Assembly (NCBI RefSeq): GCF_013394855.1
Contig: NZ_JABMLK010000001.1
Span: 1,569,501 to 1,633,500, forward strand
Direction of reading: 5' to 3'
Length of the DNA stretch: 64,000 nt
Source of the DNA: Limnobaculum xujianqingii
GTDB taxonomy: Bacteria; Pseudomonadota; Gammaproteobacteria; Enterobacterales; Enterobacteriaceae
Part shown: positions 31,593-41,157 of the stretch, piece after piece
How positions within the stretch are numbered: position 1 is the stretch's first letter
Layout of the letters: each line of letters starts with the position of its first letter
Program-made: the position numbers and the translations under genes
Notes under the pieces: generated by a model
Told to the model about the DNA's origin: nothing
Database searches by the model: none
The model's input: the letters and a program-made list of their open reading frames with translations, nothing else

Positions 31593-31665
31593 CGCTGGGC
31601 TATCACTTTATGATTGATTCGTTTATTTGGTAGCTGATTATATTCATATTATTGATGAATACATA

Positions 31666-32562
31666 TTAGTTAAATCTGGGACGTAATTGTTCAGCCATAT
31701 AATCCAGAAAAGTGCGACAGACCAGAGATAAACCTTTACTGGAAGCAAAGATGGCATGTACGTGAGTTGATGGCGAGCGCCACTGTGGCAATACCTGAAT
31801 CAGACGTCCATCATCGATAGCTTTATAACAGTCATATTCAGGAATTAGTGTGACACCTAACCCCTTCGCCGCCGCCTGAACCAGAACATTTAGGTTGTTT
31901 GCTAACAGACGGGGCTGTATATCTATTTTCACCCGTTGCTGTTGCTCATTTTCTAATACCCAGTGACTCATCCGGCTACGACTCAGTGTAGGTAAACTAC
32001 TCAAGCCTTCCAGAGTCAACCGTTTGCCATATTGAGCAACAAAATCCGGACTGGCAACCAGCCAGTCTCGCTGATTCCCCAGGCTTTTCATATGTAAATT
32101 CGAATCTGCCAGCGGTAATGGCCTGGCCTGAAACGCGATATCTATACCTTCATCAAGAATATCCACATCGCGATTAATCGCCAGCAGATCAATTTGTACT
32201 TCATGATATTGCGCCAAAAAATCCTGCACCAAAGGGCCGATCAGGACCTCCGTCATCATTACCGGAGCGCTAATCCTTAACCGCCCTTTTGGCTGTCCGG
32301 AGACGTCATCAATTACCTGCTGGGCTATTTCTGCCTGTTCCAGCATCTTTACGCACTGTTCCGCATACTTCTGCCCAATATCGGTTATTTGTAACTTGCG
32401 GGAAGAACGCTGTAGCAACCTGACCCCCAAACGCGTCTCCAGTTCTGCTACCCGTCGACTGATTAAGGATTTCGAAACGCCCAATGCTTTACCTGCCGCA
32501 GTAAAACCATGGAGCTGAACAACGGCAGCAAAATAAGCCATATCATTTAAATCCTGACTCAT
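31666..32562 (-). CDS. LysR family transcriptional regulator
   Basis: A 298-residue regulator with an N-terminal helix-turn-helix (FTAAGKALGVSKSLISRRVAELETRLG) and a C-terminal ligand-binding domain. It belongs to the large group that commonly sits divergent from oxidoreductase genes. It is divergent from the azoreductase gene at 33047, its probable target, with a hairpin-rich element between them. The ligand is unknown. Confidence 0.88.
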   Translation of the reverse strand: MSQDLNDMAYFAAVVQLHGFTAAGKALGVSKSLISRRVAELETRLGVRLLQRSSRKLQITDIGQKYAEQCVKMLEQAEIAQQVIDDVSGQPKGRLRISAPVMMTEVLIGPLVQDFLAQYHEVQIDLLAINRDVDILDEGIDIAFQARPLPLADSNLHMKSLGNQRDWLVASPDFVAQYGKRLTLEGLSSLPTLSRSRMSHWVLENEQQQRVKIDIQPRLLANNLNVLVQAAAKGLGVTLIPEYDCYKAIDDGRLIQVLPQWRSPSTHVHAIFASSKGLSLVCRTFLDYMAEQLRPRFN

Positions 32563-32716
32563 TGTTTATTGTCCTGAAAATGGAACGATATGTTTTAAAT
32601 TTAGATATTTCACATTAATTATGCAACGAATATTCTTATCCTGGTTAATTAAATGCAAGCAACCGGAAACTGACTATTGATTAAGAGAGGTTTTGACCTT
32701 CCTGAAGAGCACTGGA

Positions 32717-32918
32717 ATTCAGCCGACAACTGAATGAGGGTAGCACGCCAAACATGGATGTTTGGCGAGGTGCTGCTTCGCCTGGAGCGAATCAGCGCCG
32801 GTGCGTAAACCCGAATGAAGGCGGAGGGGAGTCGCCATCAGGCGACCTGGATTCGGGTGCGAAGGCGTGGAGGTGCAGGAGGCGTTCGCCTTAACGCCTC
32901 CTGCTCGGCCACTCGCAC
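32717..32918. repeat. Hairpin-dense GC-rich structured element
   Basis: Five nested or adjacent inverted repeats lie in 200 bp: 32717-32735 (6-bp stem); 32746-32767 (10-bp arms CGCCAAACAT, 2-nt centre) inside a weaker outer stem; 32777-32791 (TTCGC/GCGAA); 32809-32858 (ACCCGAAT/ATTCGGGT) enclosing GTCGCC-ATCA-GGCGAC at 32831-32846; and 32875-32904 (12-bp arms, 6-nt loop) enclosed by GTGCGA/TCGCAC (32857-32862 and 32913-32918). The composition differs sharply from the A/T-rich flanks. The gap 32563-33046 otherwise holds only likely promoters for the LysR and azoreductase genes. Confidence 0.8.
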
Positions 32919-33046
32919 GATAGCTAATTTAAACACAGCACTATTAGTGGACGAAACGTACTCAAAACTCAATGTCTTTTTATTAACAAGCACTGTTTTT
33001 AACCATCTGTTAAGTAAAAACACACCAACAACAGGAACCAAATTAC

Positions 33047-33682
33047 ATGAATATCTTACATATCAACTCCAGCCCCTTCACCGAAAACTCTGCCTCCCGG
33101 GAGCTGTCAGCTGCTATCGTTACCGCCTGGCAACAAACAAAACCCGCAGCAAAGATTGTTTATCAGGACTACGGCACTAACCCACCACCACACCTGTCAG
33201 CAGAAGCGATGACCAGCCTGCGTTCACATCAATACAGGTATCTATCAGACAATGCATTAGCAGAAATCGCGGCCGTTAATCAGGCCATTGAACAGCTGGA
33301 GATATGCGATGTTTTAGTGATTGGTTCTCCAATGTACAACCATTCTATTTCCAGCCATTTGAAAACCTGGCTGGACTTAATTTGTCAGGCAGGGAAAACC
33401 TTTCGCTACTCATCAACAGGCCCGATTGGTTTACTGAAGAACAGGCCGGTATTTATCGCCTCATCTCGCGGCGGTATCTATAGCTATGGTGAAGGCTTAG
33501 CCCATGATTTTCAGGAGCCTTATCTGGTTTCCATGTTGGGAACATTAGGTTTGAAAGACATTCATATTATTCGGGCTGAAGGGATCAATATGTCTCACCC
33601 CGGTAGAGATGTGGTAATGGCTAACGCTATGCAGCAAATCAGAGAGATCTTTAATTTACCAGCGATGACACAGCCAGCCTGA
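33047..33682 (+). CDS. FMN-dependent NADH-azoreductase
   Basis: A flavodoxin-fold NAD(P)H quinone/azo reductase of 211 residues. The FMN-binding start is ILHINSSPFTENSASRELS. The conserved central motif is VIGSPMYNHSISSHLKTWLD and the third is ASSRGGIYSYG. It resembles the AzoR family, although E. coli azoR is elsewhere. AGGAA precedes the ATG. An AraC-type regulator gene follows 37 bases downstream and a LysR gene is divergent, so redox or electrophile control is likely. Confidence 0.88.
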   Translation: MNILHINSSPFTENSASRELSAAIVTAWQQTKPAAKIVYQDYGTNPPPHLSAEAMTSLRSHQYRYLSDNALAEIAAVNQAIEQLEICDVLVIGSPMYNHSISSHLKTWLDLICQAGKTFRYSSTGPIGLLKNRPVFIASSRGGIYSYGEGLAHDFQEPYLVSMLGTLGLKDIHIIRAEGINMSHPGRDVVMANAMQQIREIFNLPAMTQPA

Positions 33683-33719
33683 ACATAGCCGGACAATAAC
33701 TCACAGGAGAGAAAAACTC

Positions 33720-34079
33720 ATGTTTCACACCAATGTGATCAATCAACTCACCAACTGGATTGAAGATAACCTTCAGGAGCCGCTTAATATCAAAACCGTC
33801 GCCTTGAGGTCAGGTTATTCACCATGGCATCTTCAGCGAATGTTTAAGAGTATTACCGGCTATCCACTCGCTTCTTACATTCGTATACAGCGATTAAATA
33901 ACGCTGCGAGTGAATTAAAAAAGAGTCGGGTAACCGTGGCCGATATTGCGGCAAAATATCAATTTGATTCACAGCAAAGCTTTTGCCGGGCGTTTAAAAA
34001 GTATTTTGCTACTTCGCCATCCCACTATCGTCGGTTTTCGTTAACCAGTCGATCGTCAGGTTCGGCCAACAATCAGTGA
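33720..34079 (+). CDS. SoxS/RamA-like AraC family regulator
   Basis: A single-domain AraC/XylS regulator of 119 residues with two helix-turn-helix motifs: [20 protein letters not shown] and [24 protein letters not shown]. Length and sequence resemble MarA, SoxS, RamA and PqrA, which bind mar/sox boxes as monomers and raise efflux and antioxidant genes. CAGGAGAG precedes the ATG. Its last 24 bases overlap the convergent DUF441 gene. Co-transcription with the azoreductase gene is likely. Confidence 0.87.
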   Translation: MFHTNVINQLTNWIEDNLQEPLNIKTVALRSGYSPWHLQRMFKSITGYPLASYIRIQRLNNAASELKKSRVTVADIAAKYQFDSQQSFCRAFKKYFATSPSHYRRFSLTSRSSGSANNQ

Positions 34080-34508
34080 TACCATTCCGGCAGCAATCAA
34101 TGGACCAACCGGCACTCCGCGGAAAAATGCCACACCAATAATAGTACCAATCAACAGACCCGCCACAATGGTGGGCTGGCTGGTCATCAGCGTAACTCCC
34201 CTTCCCCCCAACCAGGCTACAGCAATACCAATAATAATTGCTACGATCGACTTCCAGTTAACAAATACCTGTAACAGCATGGATGGGCTCATCTTGCCGT
34301 TGGCCAGCGGTGTCATAACAGCGATAGTTAATATGGTAATGCCCACGGTTAATCCATATTTCTGCACCATTGGGAATGCAGCTTCGAGTGGGGTAAGACG
34401 GAGGATAAGCAGGACAAGAATGGCGATAGTGACCGTATTGTTATGGCTAAGAATACCTAGCCCGGCCAATACCAGCAGGATAATAAGTGTGGGGTCAATA
34501 CTGGGCAT
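34056..34508 (-). CDS. yeaL: DUF441 family membrane protein (YeaL-like)
   Basis: A 150-residue inner-membrane protein with about four hydrophobic helices and the family motifs [22 protein letters not shown] and [11 protein letters not shown]. It corresponds to E. coli YeaL, a DUF441 protein of unknown function, but here it lies in a different neighbourhood. Its 3' end overlaps the 3' end of the AraC-type gene on the other strand by 24 bases. Confidence 0.9.
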   Translation of the reverse strand: MPSIDPTLIILLVLAGLGILSHNNTVTIAILVLLILRLTPLEAAFPMVQKYGLTVGITILTIAVMTPLANGKMSPSMLLQVFVNWKSIVAIIIGIAVAWLGGRGVTLMTSQPTIVAGLLIGTIIGVAFFRGVPVGPLIAAGMVSLIVGRT

Positions 34509-34604
34509 TTGCGGTAGTTCTCATGAATGAAGATACAAATGATGACTTGATGAATATCGGCTAATAAATTCCGATATTCATCATACCGCAAATAATCAAA
34601 AGCG

Positions 34605-35480
34605 TTACAGTTTATCGGTTGAGAAAGTATCACACTGGCGGAAATCACCAGAATCAAAACCGCGTTTAAACCAGGTATAACGCTGCTGTGAAGTACCATG
34701 AGTAAAACTATCCGGAATAACGCGGCCGCTGCTTTGCTTTTGCAGACGATCATCACCAATTGCCTGAGCTGCGTTGAGCGCTTCCTCCATATCACCCATC
34801 TCCAGTACCTGTTGCTTTTGCATACTGTGTCCCCAGACCCCGGCAAAGCAGTCTGCCTGTAGCTCTTGCTTGACAGAAAGACGGTTCACTTCAGCCTGAC
34901 TACGGGATTGTTGCTGCATAGCACGAACTTTATTGGCAATACCCATCAGGTTTTGTACATGATGGCCAACTTCATGAGCAACAACGTAGGCCTGAGCAAA
35001 ATCACCACCGGCTTTCAGACGGGTTTCCATGTCCTGATAAAACGACAGGTCGATATATACGGTCTTATCCGCCGGGCAATAGAACGGCCCCATCACTGAT
35101 TCACCGGTACCGCAACCGGTACGGGTTGCACCGCGATACAGCACCAGTTTAGGGTCCTGATAGCTGCTACCCTCTTTTTTAAAGATAGTATCCCAGGTGT
35201 CTTCCGTAGAAGCCAATACCACAGAAGTAAATTTAGCTTTTTCATTATCCTGCGGAGAGAGGGCCTGGCTTTGCTGGGTAGATTGTACGTCACCACCGTT
35301 TAGCAGTGGAGTCAGATCTACGCCGTAGTATCCGGCCACCAGTACCACTACCAGCAGAACCAATCCACCTTTACCTCTGGGCACTCGCATACCGCCGCCA
35401 CCCATACCACGAGAAAAACCACCTGACTCACTGCGGCGATCTTCAACGTTATCGCTTTCCCGACGACCTTGCCAACGCAT
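34605..35480 (-). CDS. ypfJ: YpfJ family neutral zinc metallopeptidase
   Basis: A predicted membrane-anchored zinc peptidase of 291 residues. One membrane helix ([19 protein letters not shown]) precedes a periplasmic domain with the zinc motif [11 protein letters not shown] and the conserved [12 protein letters not shown]. The start is set at the ATG at 35480 ([16 protein letters not shown]), matching the E. coli protein, rather than an upstream in-frame start at 35510. Substrate is unknown. It lies downstream of purC as in E. coli. Confidence 0.92.
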   Translation of the reverse strand: MRWQGRRESDNVEDRRSESGGFSRGMGGGGMRVPRGKGGLVLLVVVLVAGYYGVDLTPLLNGGDVQSTQQSQALSPQDNEKAKFTSVVLASTEDTWDTIFKKEGSSYQDPKLVLYRGATRTGCGTGESVMGPFYCPADKTVYIDLSFYQDMETRLKAGGDFAQAYVVAHEVGHHVQNLMGIANKVRAMQQQSRSQAEVNRLSVKQELQADCFAGVWGHSMQKQQVLEMGDMEEALNAAQAIGDDRLQKQSSGRVIPDSFTHGTSQQRYTWFKRGFDSGDFRQCDTFSTDKL

Positions 35481-35635
35481 AATCTTGTCTCTCATTATCA
35501 ACGGCCACAATTCAGGCCAATACTTACATTATATAACCTGAGTATATGCAGCAAAACATAAAAAGCCCTACTGATGCAGGATAAAACCCGTAATAAAGAG
35601 TTATTTTGTTGTGAGAACACAATCTCCAGATAAGT

Positions 35636-35660
35636 AAAAAGCCGGATAAACCGGCTTTTT
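35636..35660. terminator. Terminator after purC
   Basis: A stem AAAAAGCCGG/CCGGCTTTTT with a short loop; T runs occur on both strands. It lies 36 bases after the purC stop. Confidence 0.9.
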
Positions 35661-35695
35661 ACAGTGATACTGACCTTACGGAATCGATTGCGCAA

Positions 35696-36409
35696 TTAGT
35701 CCAAATTAATACCGAGACGTTGTGCTACCTCTTCGTACGCTTCAATCAAGCCACCCAGGCTTTGGCGGAAACGGTCTTTATCCATTTTGTTAAGCGTTGT
35801 TTTATCCCACAGGCGGCTACCATCCGGGGAAAATTCATCACCCAGTACAATTTCACCTTTAAACAGACCAAACTCTAACTTAAAATCCACCAGAATCAGA
35901 CCGGCATCGTCAAACAGTTTTTTCAACACGTCGTTGGCTTTATAGGTCAGCTCTTTCATACGTGCTAAATTTGACTCATTCACCCAGCCAAAAGTAGTGC
36001 AATAAGATTCGTTGATCATTGGGTCGTGCATAGCATCGTTTTTCAAAAACAGATCGAACAACGGTGGGCTAAGTTCCATTCCCTCTTTTACGCCTAAACG
36101 ACGCACCAGAGATCCCGCAGCACGGTTGCGAATTACACATTCAACCGGCACCATCTCCAGCTTCTTAACCAGTACTTCAGTATCAGAAAGCAGACGCACC
36201 ATCTGAGTCGGAATTCCCGCCTCTTCCAGCTTGCTCATAATGAAATAGTTAAATTTATTATTGACCATTCCTTTACGATCGAACTGCTCAATACGTTCAC
36301 CGTCCAGGGCTGAAGTGTCATTACGAAATTCCAGAACTAGCAGGTCCGGATCCTCTGTTGTATAAACGGTTTTTGCCTTACCACGATAAAGTTCGGCTAC
36401 CTTTTGCAT
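35696..36409 (-). CDS. purC: Phosphoribosylaminoimidazole-succinocarboxamide synthase
   Basis: SAICAR synthetase joins aspartate to CAIR with ATP in purine synthesis. The 237 residues match E. coli. The ATP-binding start [11 protein letters not shown], the signature [13 protein letters not shown] segment [13 protein letters not shown], and [12 protein letters not shown] are present. A terminator follows. No PurR box was recognised in the short upstream gap to bamC. Confidence 0.97.
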   Translation of the reverse strand: MQKVAELYRGKAKTVYTTEDPDLLVLEFRNDTSALDGERIEQFDRKGMVNNKFNYFIMSKLEEAGIPTQMVRLLSDTEVLVKKLEMVPVECVIRNRAAGSLVRRLGVKEGMELSPPLFDLFLKNDAMHDPMINESYCTTFGWVNESNLARMKELTYKANDVLKKLFDDAGLILVDFKLEFGLFKGEIVLGDEFSPDGSRLWDKTTLNKMDKDRFRQSLGGLIEAYEEVAQRLGINLD

Positions 36410-36466
36410 CTTCAGTTTTCTCCGTTGATTTCAAATGTGATGGTTATTTATGACTAAACATGGAAT

Positions 36467-36493
36467 AAAAAAGGGGCGTTAAGCCCCTTTTTT
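36467..36493 (-). terminator. Terminator of bamC
   Basis: A stem AAAAAAGGGGC/GCCCCTTTTTT lies directly after the bamC stop. It is symmetric, but on the minus strand it ends the dapA-bamC transcript upstream of purC. Confidence 0.9.
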
Positions 36494-36495
36494 CA

Positions 36496-37533
36496 TTATT
36501 CAGCTATTAAGCTATGGTTAAACGCGGATTGTAGAACCGTAACCAGTGCATTGTTTTCTGACTCCTTCAACACCTGGCCTTTATCGGTACTAAATTGCAG
36601 GCTACTGCGGTTGTCTAAATCGCCCACCTGAATTTTGTAATCACCGTTTTTCAAATCTGGATTTGGCACACTCAATGCTGCCCAGTTGCTGTTTGATGAC
36701 TTGAAGGTCACGGTAATTAAGCCCAGTTGCTTATTACGATCGTTAATCTTCATGCCTACATTTTCCAGCACCGTTGGCAGACGCTCCCAAACGTTAGTAT
36801 AAGGCGCGCGTACAATCACTACCGGCAGACCGGTATCATCATGCGCAGCCTGCAGAACAATACTATCACCTGCTTTCGCAGCCTGTTGAGAACTCAGGTT
36901 ACTCTGAGTTTTATCCAGGCCTTCAGTAATGGCATTCAGCATACTGATACTGTAACGCTGCATAGACGCTGCATCAGACACCGCCTTATCACCCGCCTTC
37001 AGCTCCAGTACTTTTACTGACAGCTGGTTTTGATAACCCTGAGGCTGAACCGCTATTTGATAACGGGCACTGTGAGCGACGTTTTCATCACTACGCTGCC
37101 AGTTAACCCAGTCAGTTGTCAGCGTCTGGCTGGCATCCTGACGATCGGCAATGCGATAGCCTTTCTGCTCAAGAACCGCAACAACCTGAGACCAAAGCGC
37201 CTGATATTTGCTGCTGTTTTCTAATGAAAGCGTGGCGGTGTTAGCGCTGTACTGTACTCGTGAGCCAGTCATCAAAGCCAGAGGCTGAGATGGCGGACGA
37301 ATATCCAGTGCTAAACCAACATTACCCGTTGAGACAGCACGGCTATCAACCGCATACTGACCGTTCTGAACAGGTAATATCATTCCTGCCGGCGCGCGTA
37401 ATTCCTTTAACGCAGGGGCTTTTAAATAGTCTTCATCGCCACTTACCTGATGCTTATAAGTCTGATCGTTAGAACAAGCAGCCAGCAGCATAACCAGCGA
37501 GACACCAACTATTTTCTGTAATGAATGAACCAT
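36496..37533 (-). CDS. bamC: Outer membrane assembly lipoprotein BamC
   Basis: BamC (NlpB) is a lipoprotein of the BAM complex that inserts beta-barrel proteins into the outer membrane. The 345 residues have a signal peptide with lipobox LLAACS (Cys20), an extended N-terminal region that in E. coli binds BamD, and two helix-grip domains. It follows dapA by 16 bases in the classic dapA-bamC operon. Confidence 0.96.
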   Translation of the reverse strand: MVHSLQKIVGVSLVMLLAACSNDQTYKHQVSGDEDYLKAPALKELRAPAGMILPVQNGQYAVDSRAVSTGNVGLALDIRPPSQPLALMTGSRVQYSANTATLSLENSSKYQALWSQVVAVLEQKGYRIADRQDASQTLTTDWVNWQRSDENVAHSARYQIAVQPQGYQNQLSVKVLELKAGDKAVSDAASMQRYSISMLNAITEGLDKTQSNLSSQQAAKAGDSIVLQAAHDDTGLPVVIVRAPYTNVWERLPTVLENVGMKINDRNKQLGLITVTFKSSNSNWAALSVPNPDLKNGDYKIQVGDLDNRSSLQFSTDKGQVLKESENNALVTVLQSAFNHSLIAE

Positions 37534-37549
37534 TAATTTTTCCTAAAAT

Positions 37550-38428
37550 TTATAGCAGACCAGCAGACTTTAACGCCTGTTCAACGATCGGCCGGGCACT
37601 TTGCGCCAGCGGAGTCATGGGTAACCGCATTGTATCATCAGCAATTAAACCTAAACGATAACATGCCCACTTCACTGGAATTGGGTTAGATTCAACAAAC
37701 AATTTCAGATGCAAAGACATTATCCGTTCATTAAGACAACGAGCTTCAGCAAAGTTTCCTTGTGCAGCTAATTCACATAATTTTGCGATTTCACGCGCAG
37801 CAACGTTTGCCGTAACGGAAATCACACCGTGACCACCCAACTGCATAAACTCTAAAGAAGTCGCATCGTCGCCGCTGAGCAATTTAAAATCATTTCCTAC
37901 CAGCGCCTGAGTCTGACTAACCCGACTTAAGTTACCGGTCGCATCTTTCAATGCCACAATGTTTGGTACTTCCGCTAAACGAGCAACGGTTTCAGGTAAC
38001 ATATCACAACCGGTGCGACCAGGAACATTATAAAGGATCTGGGGCAAATCAGTATGCTCGGCAATAGCTTTAAAATGCTGGAATAACCCTTCCTGAGTTG
38101 GCTTATTATAATAAGGGGTTACGGACAAACAACCAATAACACCTGTATCATTAAAATCTTGAGTCAGAGAAATGGCTTCTGCCGTTGCGTTAGCGCCCGT
38201 TCCGGCGATCACCGGGACACGACCATCGGCTAGATCTAATGTCATTTTAACAACGTCAACATGTTCATGATGACTAAGCGTGGCTGATTCCCCGGTGGTG
38301 CCTACGGAAACGATCGCGACAGTGCCGCTAGCCACATGATAATCAATCAGTTTTTTTAAACTGGCGCGGTCAACTGAACCTGTTGAGTCCATTGGCGTAA
38401 CCAGTGCAACCATACTTCCCGTAAACAT
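37550..38428 (-). CDS. dapA: 4-hydroxy-tetrahydrodipicolinate synthase
   Basis: DapA condenses pyruvate and aspartate semialdehyde, the first committed step to diaminopimelate and lysine. The 292 residues match E. coli. The Schiff-base lysine is in [10 protein letters not shown], with the pyruvate-binding GTTGESATL and the [10 protein letters not shown] segment. It is divergent from gcvR, as in E. coli. The other lysine-pathway gene dapE is also in this window. Confidence 0.97.
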   Translation of the reverse strand: MFTGSMVALVTPMDSTGSVDRASLKKLIDYHVASGTVAIVSVGTTGESATLSHHEHVDVVKMTLDLADGRVPVIAGTGANATAEAISLTQDFNDTGVIGCLSVTPYYNKPTQEGLFQHFKAIAEHTDLPQILYNVPGRTGCDMLPETVARLAEVPNIVALKDATGNLSRVSQTQALVGNDFKLLSGDDATSLEFMQLGGHGVISVTANVAAREIAKLCELAAQGNFAEARCLNERIMSLHLKLFVESNPIPVKWACYRLGLIADDTMRLPMTPLAQSARPIVEQALKSAGLL

Positions 38429-38572
38429 AAGCGATTCCCCTTAATAGACATATCGAACATGGTACTTTTGACCAATAGCGAAAAGCAAGCAACAACATCA
38501 CTCTAACTGCTTGTCTGGGTGATTTTTTTATGTTTACCATAGTATCACCATTTTCAGGCAGGAAGTTTTAAC

Positions 38573-39124
38573 GTGCCACAGCAATCTGAATATTACCTTG
38601 TCATTACCGCCTTGGGTACCGACCGTCCGGGAATAGTCAATACTATTACCCGACATGTCAGTAGCTGCGGCTGTAATATAGAGGATAGTCGTCTGGCACT
38701 GTTGGGTGAAGAATTTACTTTTATTATGCTGCTTTCCGGTGGATGGAGCGCGATGATGCTGCTCGAATCTACTTTGCCACAAAAAGGGGTGGAATTAGAG
38801 CTATTGATTGTGATGAAGCGCACAACTCAGCACCCTCGCCCTCCCATGCCGGTCACGATGTGGGTAAAAGTAGAGGTAAAAGATTCACCCCACTTAATTG
38901 AACGCTTTACCAACTTATTTGATGCAGCAGAAACCAGCATTGCTGAACTTACTTCAAAAACCAGCATTTGCGAAATCACAAAAGAAGCTAAGCTGTATAT
39001 TGAGATTACGTTACACAGTGCCCTGACCGGCACGCATAAAAAGGTTGAACAAGATTTCTATCGCCTCTGTACAGAACTAAATGCACAAGGCAGTATTAAC
39101 ATCGTAATCAATCCACAAGCATGA
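38573..39124 (+). CDS. gcvR: Glycine cleavage system transcriptional repressor GcvR
   Basis: GcvR binds GcvA and blocks activation of the glycine cleavage genes when glycine is low. The 183 residues contain two ACT domains, the first starting YYLVITALGTDRPGIVNTI. The start is a GTG at 38573. bcp follows 16 bases downstream, the usual enterobacterial pair. Confidence 0.94.
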   Translation: MPQQSEYYLVITALGTDRPGIVNTITRHVSSCGCNIEDSRLALLGEEFTFIMLLSGGWSAMMLLESTLPQKGVELELLIVMKRTTQHPRPPMPVTMWVKVEVKDSPHLIERFTNLFDAAETSIAELTSKTSICEITKEAKLYIEITLHSALTGTHKKVEQDFYRLCTELNAQGSINIVINPQA

Positions 39125-39140
39125 AAAAAGGACGGAACTA

Positions 39141-39614
39141 GTGATAAACCCATTAAAAGCCGGTGATACCGCCCCTGAATTTACACTCCCGGATCAAGAT
39201 GGTGAAGATATCAGCCTGAGCGATTTTCAAGGGCAGAGAGTTCTTATCTATTTTTATCCAAAAGCCATGACGCCAGGTTGTACCGTACAAGCCTGCGGAC
39301 TACGGGATAACATGGATGAACTAAAAAAACTTGGCGTAGATATTCTGGGTATCAGCACTGATAAACCAGAAAAGCTATCTCGTTTTGTTGAAAGAGACCT
39401 GCTGAACTTTACGCTGCTTTCTGACGAGGAACATCAAGTTTGCGAACTGTTTGGTGTTTGGGGTGAAAAAACTTTTATGGGTAAAACCTATGATGGTATT
39501 CATCGCATCAGCTTTTTAGTTGGCACTGACGGAAAAATTGAAAAAGTGTTTGATGATTTCAAAACCAACAACCACCATGAGATTGTACTGAACTATCTGA
39601 ACGGTAAAGGTTGA
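39141..39614 (+). CDS. bcp: Thiol peroxidase Bcp (peroxiredoxin Q)
   Basis: Bcp reduces peroxides and organic hydroperoxides with thioredoxin. The 157 residues contain the active-site segment TPGCTVQACGLRD with the peroxidatic and resolving cysteines five residues apart, typical of the PrxQ group. The start is a GTG at 39141. It shares a terminator with the convergent perM. Confidence 0.95.
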   Translation: MINPLKAGDTAPEFTLPDQDGEDISLSDFQGQRVLIYFYPKAMTPGCTVQACGLRDNMDELKKLGVDILGISTDKPEKLSRFVERDLLNFTLLSDEEHQVCELFGVWGEKTFMGKTYDGIHRISFLVGTDGKIEKVFDDFKTNNHHEIVLNYLNGKG

Positions 39615-39627
39615 CGGATTTTTATAG

Positions 39628-39666
39628 CAACGGCTACCCCATCAGGGGAGGTAGCCGTTGTTTGTT
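39628..39666 (+). terminator. Terminator between bcp and perM
   Basis: Perfect 11-bp arms CAACGGCTACC and GGTAGCCGTTG (39628-39638, 39650-39660), followed by a T-rich stretch on the plus strand. Confidence 0.85.
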
Positions 39667-39675
39667 TTGTCTTTT

Positions 39676-40743
39676 TTAACGCAAATTCTCTGCTATTAAA
39701 TCGTCCGGCCAAACGTGAATAACCGCTTTAACCAGTGTAGCCAGAGGGATAGCAAAGAATACTCCCCAGAAACCCCACAGCCCACCAAAAATCACTACCG
39801 ACAGAATAATCACCAACGGATGCAGGTTAACTGCTTCTGAGAATAAAAATGGCACCAGTAAGTTACTGTCCAGACCCTGTACAACTAAATAGGCAATAAC
39901 CAGCGTCCAGAAATCAGGCCCAATTCCCCACTGAAATAGCGCCACAATAAACACAGGAATGGTGATTAGCACCGCGCCAATGTAGGGAATTAACACCGAT
40001 ATCCCTACCAACACTGCCAGCAACAGGGAATAGCGCATATCCATAAACCAGAACACCAGATAGGTCGCCACCCCAACAATCACAATCTCAACCACTTTAC
40101 CGCGAATATAGTTAGTGATTTGTTGATTCATCTCCAACCATACTTTGCCTGCCAGCCCGCGGTTGCGAGGTAATATGCGATGTACCGCATAAATCATCTG
40201 ACGTTTATCTTTCAGCAAGAAGAACACCATCAGCGGCACCAGAATCAAATAGATTGCCAGCGTTAATAGCCCCATCAATGATGCCATAGAGTATTTCACC
40301 ACTGAATCCGCCAGACCTGCCAGCTTGGTGCGTAAATTTTCCGCAAACAAATCAATGATACCTGCGTCAACCAGCGCCGGATAACGTGCCGGAAGCGTTG
40401 CGGCAAAATCATGAAAACGGTTTAGCATCTTTGGCATATCCGCAACCAGATTCACCCCTTGCTGCCATGCTGCCGGTATCACCACCAGAATAGCGACACA
40501 CATTATTCCACCAAACAGGATGATAACGCTGGTCGCGGCTAACCCACGGGAAAGTCCCATATCTTGTATTTTAGTGGTTGGCCATTCCAGTAAATAGGCC
40601 AGTACGATCGCCACTAATAGCGGAGCCAAAATACCATGGAAAAAATAGATAATACCGAAGCCTACGACTAAAATAATCAGTAACGCCACGGCCTGGGGGT
40701 CAGTGAAACGCCGGCGATACCAGCGAGACAACATCTCCAACAT
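39676..40743 (-). CDS. perM: AI-2E family transporter PerM
   Basis: A 355-residue inner-membrane protein of the AI-2E exporter (UPF0118) family with about eight hydrophobic helices. E. coli PerM (YfgO) is a putative permease of unknown substrate. The motifs YIGAVLITIPVFIVALF and QGLDSNLLVPFLFSE are typical of the family. It is divergent from bepA, separated by a 414-bp gap. Confidence 0.93.
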   Translation of the reverse strand: MLEMLSRWYRRRFTDPQAVALLIILVVGFGIIYFFHGILAPLLVAIVLAYLLEWPTTKIQDMGLSRGLAATSVIILFGGIMCVAILVVIPAAWQQGVNLVADMPKMLNRFHDFAATLPARYPALVDAGIIDLFAENLRTKLAGLADSVVKYSMASLMGLLTLAIYLILVPLMVFFLLKDKRQMIYAVHRILPRNRGLAGKVWLEMNQQITNYIRGKVVEIVIVGVATYLVFWFMDMRYSLLLAVLVGISVLIPYIGAVLITIPVFIVALFQWGIGPDFWTLVIAYLVVQGLDSNLLVPFLFSEAVNLHPLVIILSVVIFGGLWGFWGVFFAIPLATLVKAVIHVWPDDLIAENLR

Positions 40744-41157
40744 AACAACCTCCGGGGGAGAAAATCTTTCATTGAATCCGTTTCAGTGCTTCATATAGAT
40801 TCAAATAAAAAAACCTATAGGAAGAACAGAAATAGACAGGACAAAACATGATATTAGTTGTCTACATAATCAGATGAATAAACTGTCACCCGGAAATGCC
40901 TCAGCTAAGCTTCAGTTATTCGGTGCAACCACCGCATAACAGTGATAATTTATCATGTATTGCATACTGAAGGATGGCTAACCGGAGCTATCGCTATAAT
41001 AGCAACAAACCGCCTGTTAACACGATAAGATTTAAGGTAACCCGATGGTTTTCTCGGGAAAATGCAGACAAATGTAAGTTTAGGGAAAACGGCTCTTACT
41101 GCATCAGCATCAGAGCGTGTTCTGTAGGTTAATATAACTTCTGGAATTGATATCGAT
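40744..41157. other. Gene-free gap between perM and bepA
   Basis: The divergent starts imply a promoter for each gene, but I could not place them firmly. No repeat, strong hairpin or credible small gene was found. A minus-strand frame reaching into bepA is a shadow of that gene. Confidence 0.5.

Noticed and set aside
32815..33180. 121-codon frame across the hairpin element and the start of the azoreductase gene
   Set aside because: It overlaps the real gene in another frame and its first part is only hairpin sequence.
34457..34846. 129-codon minus-strand frame between ypfJ and the DUF441 gene
   Set aside because: It overlaps the ends of both certain genes in a different frame and has no family features.
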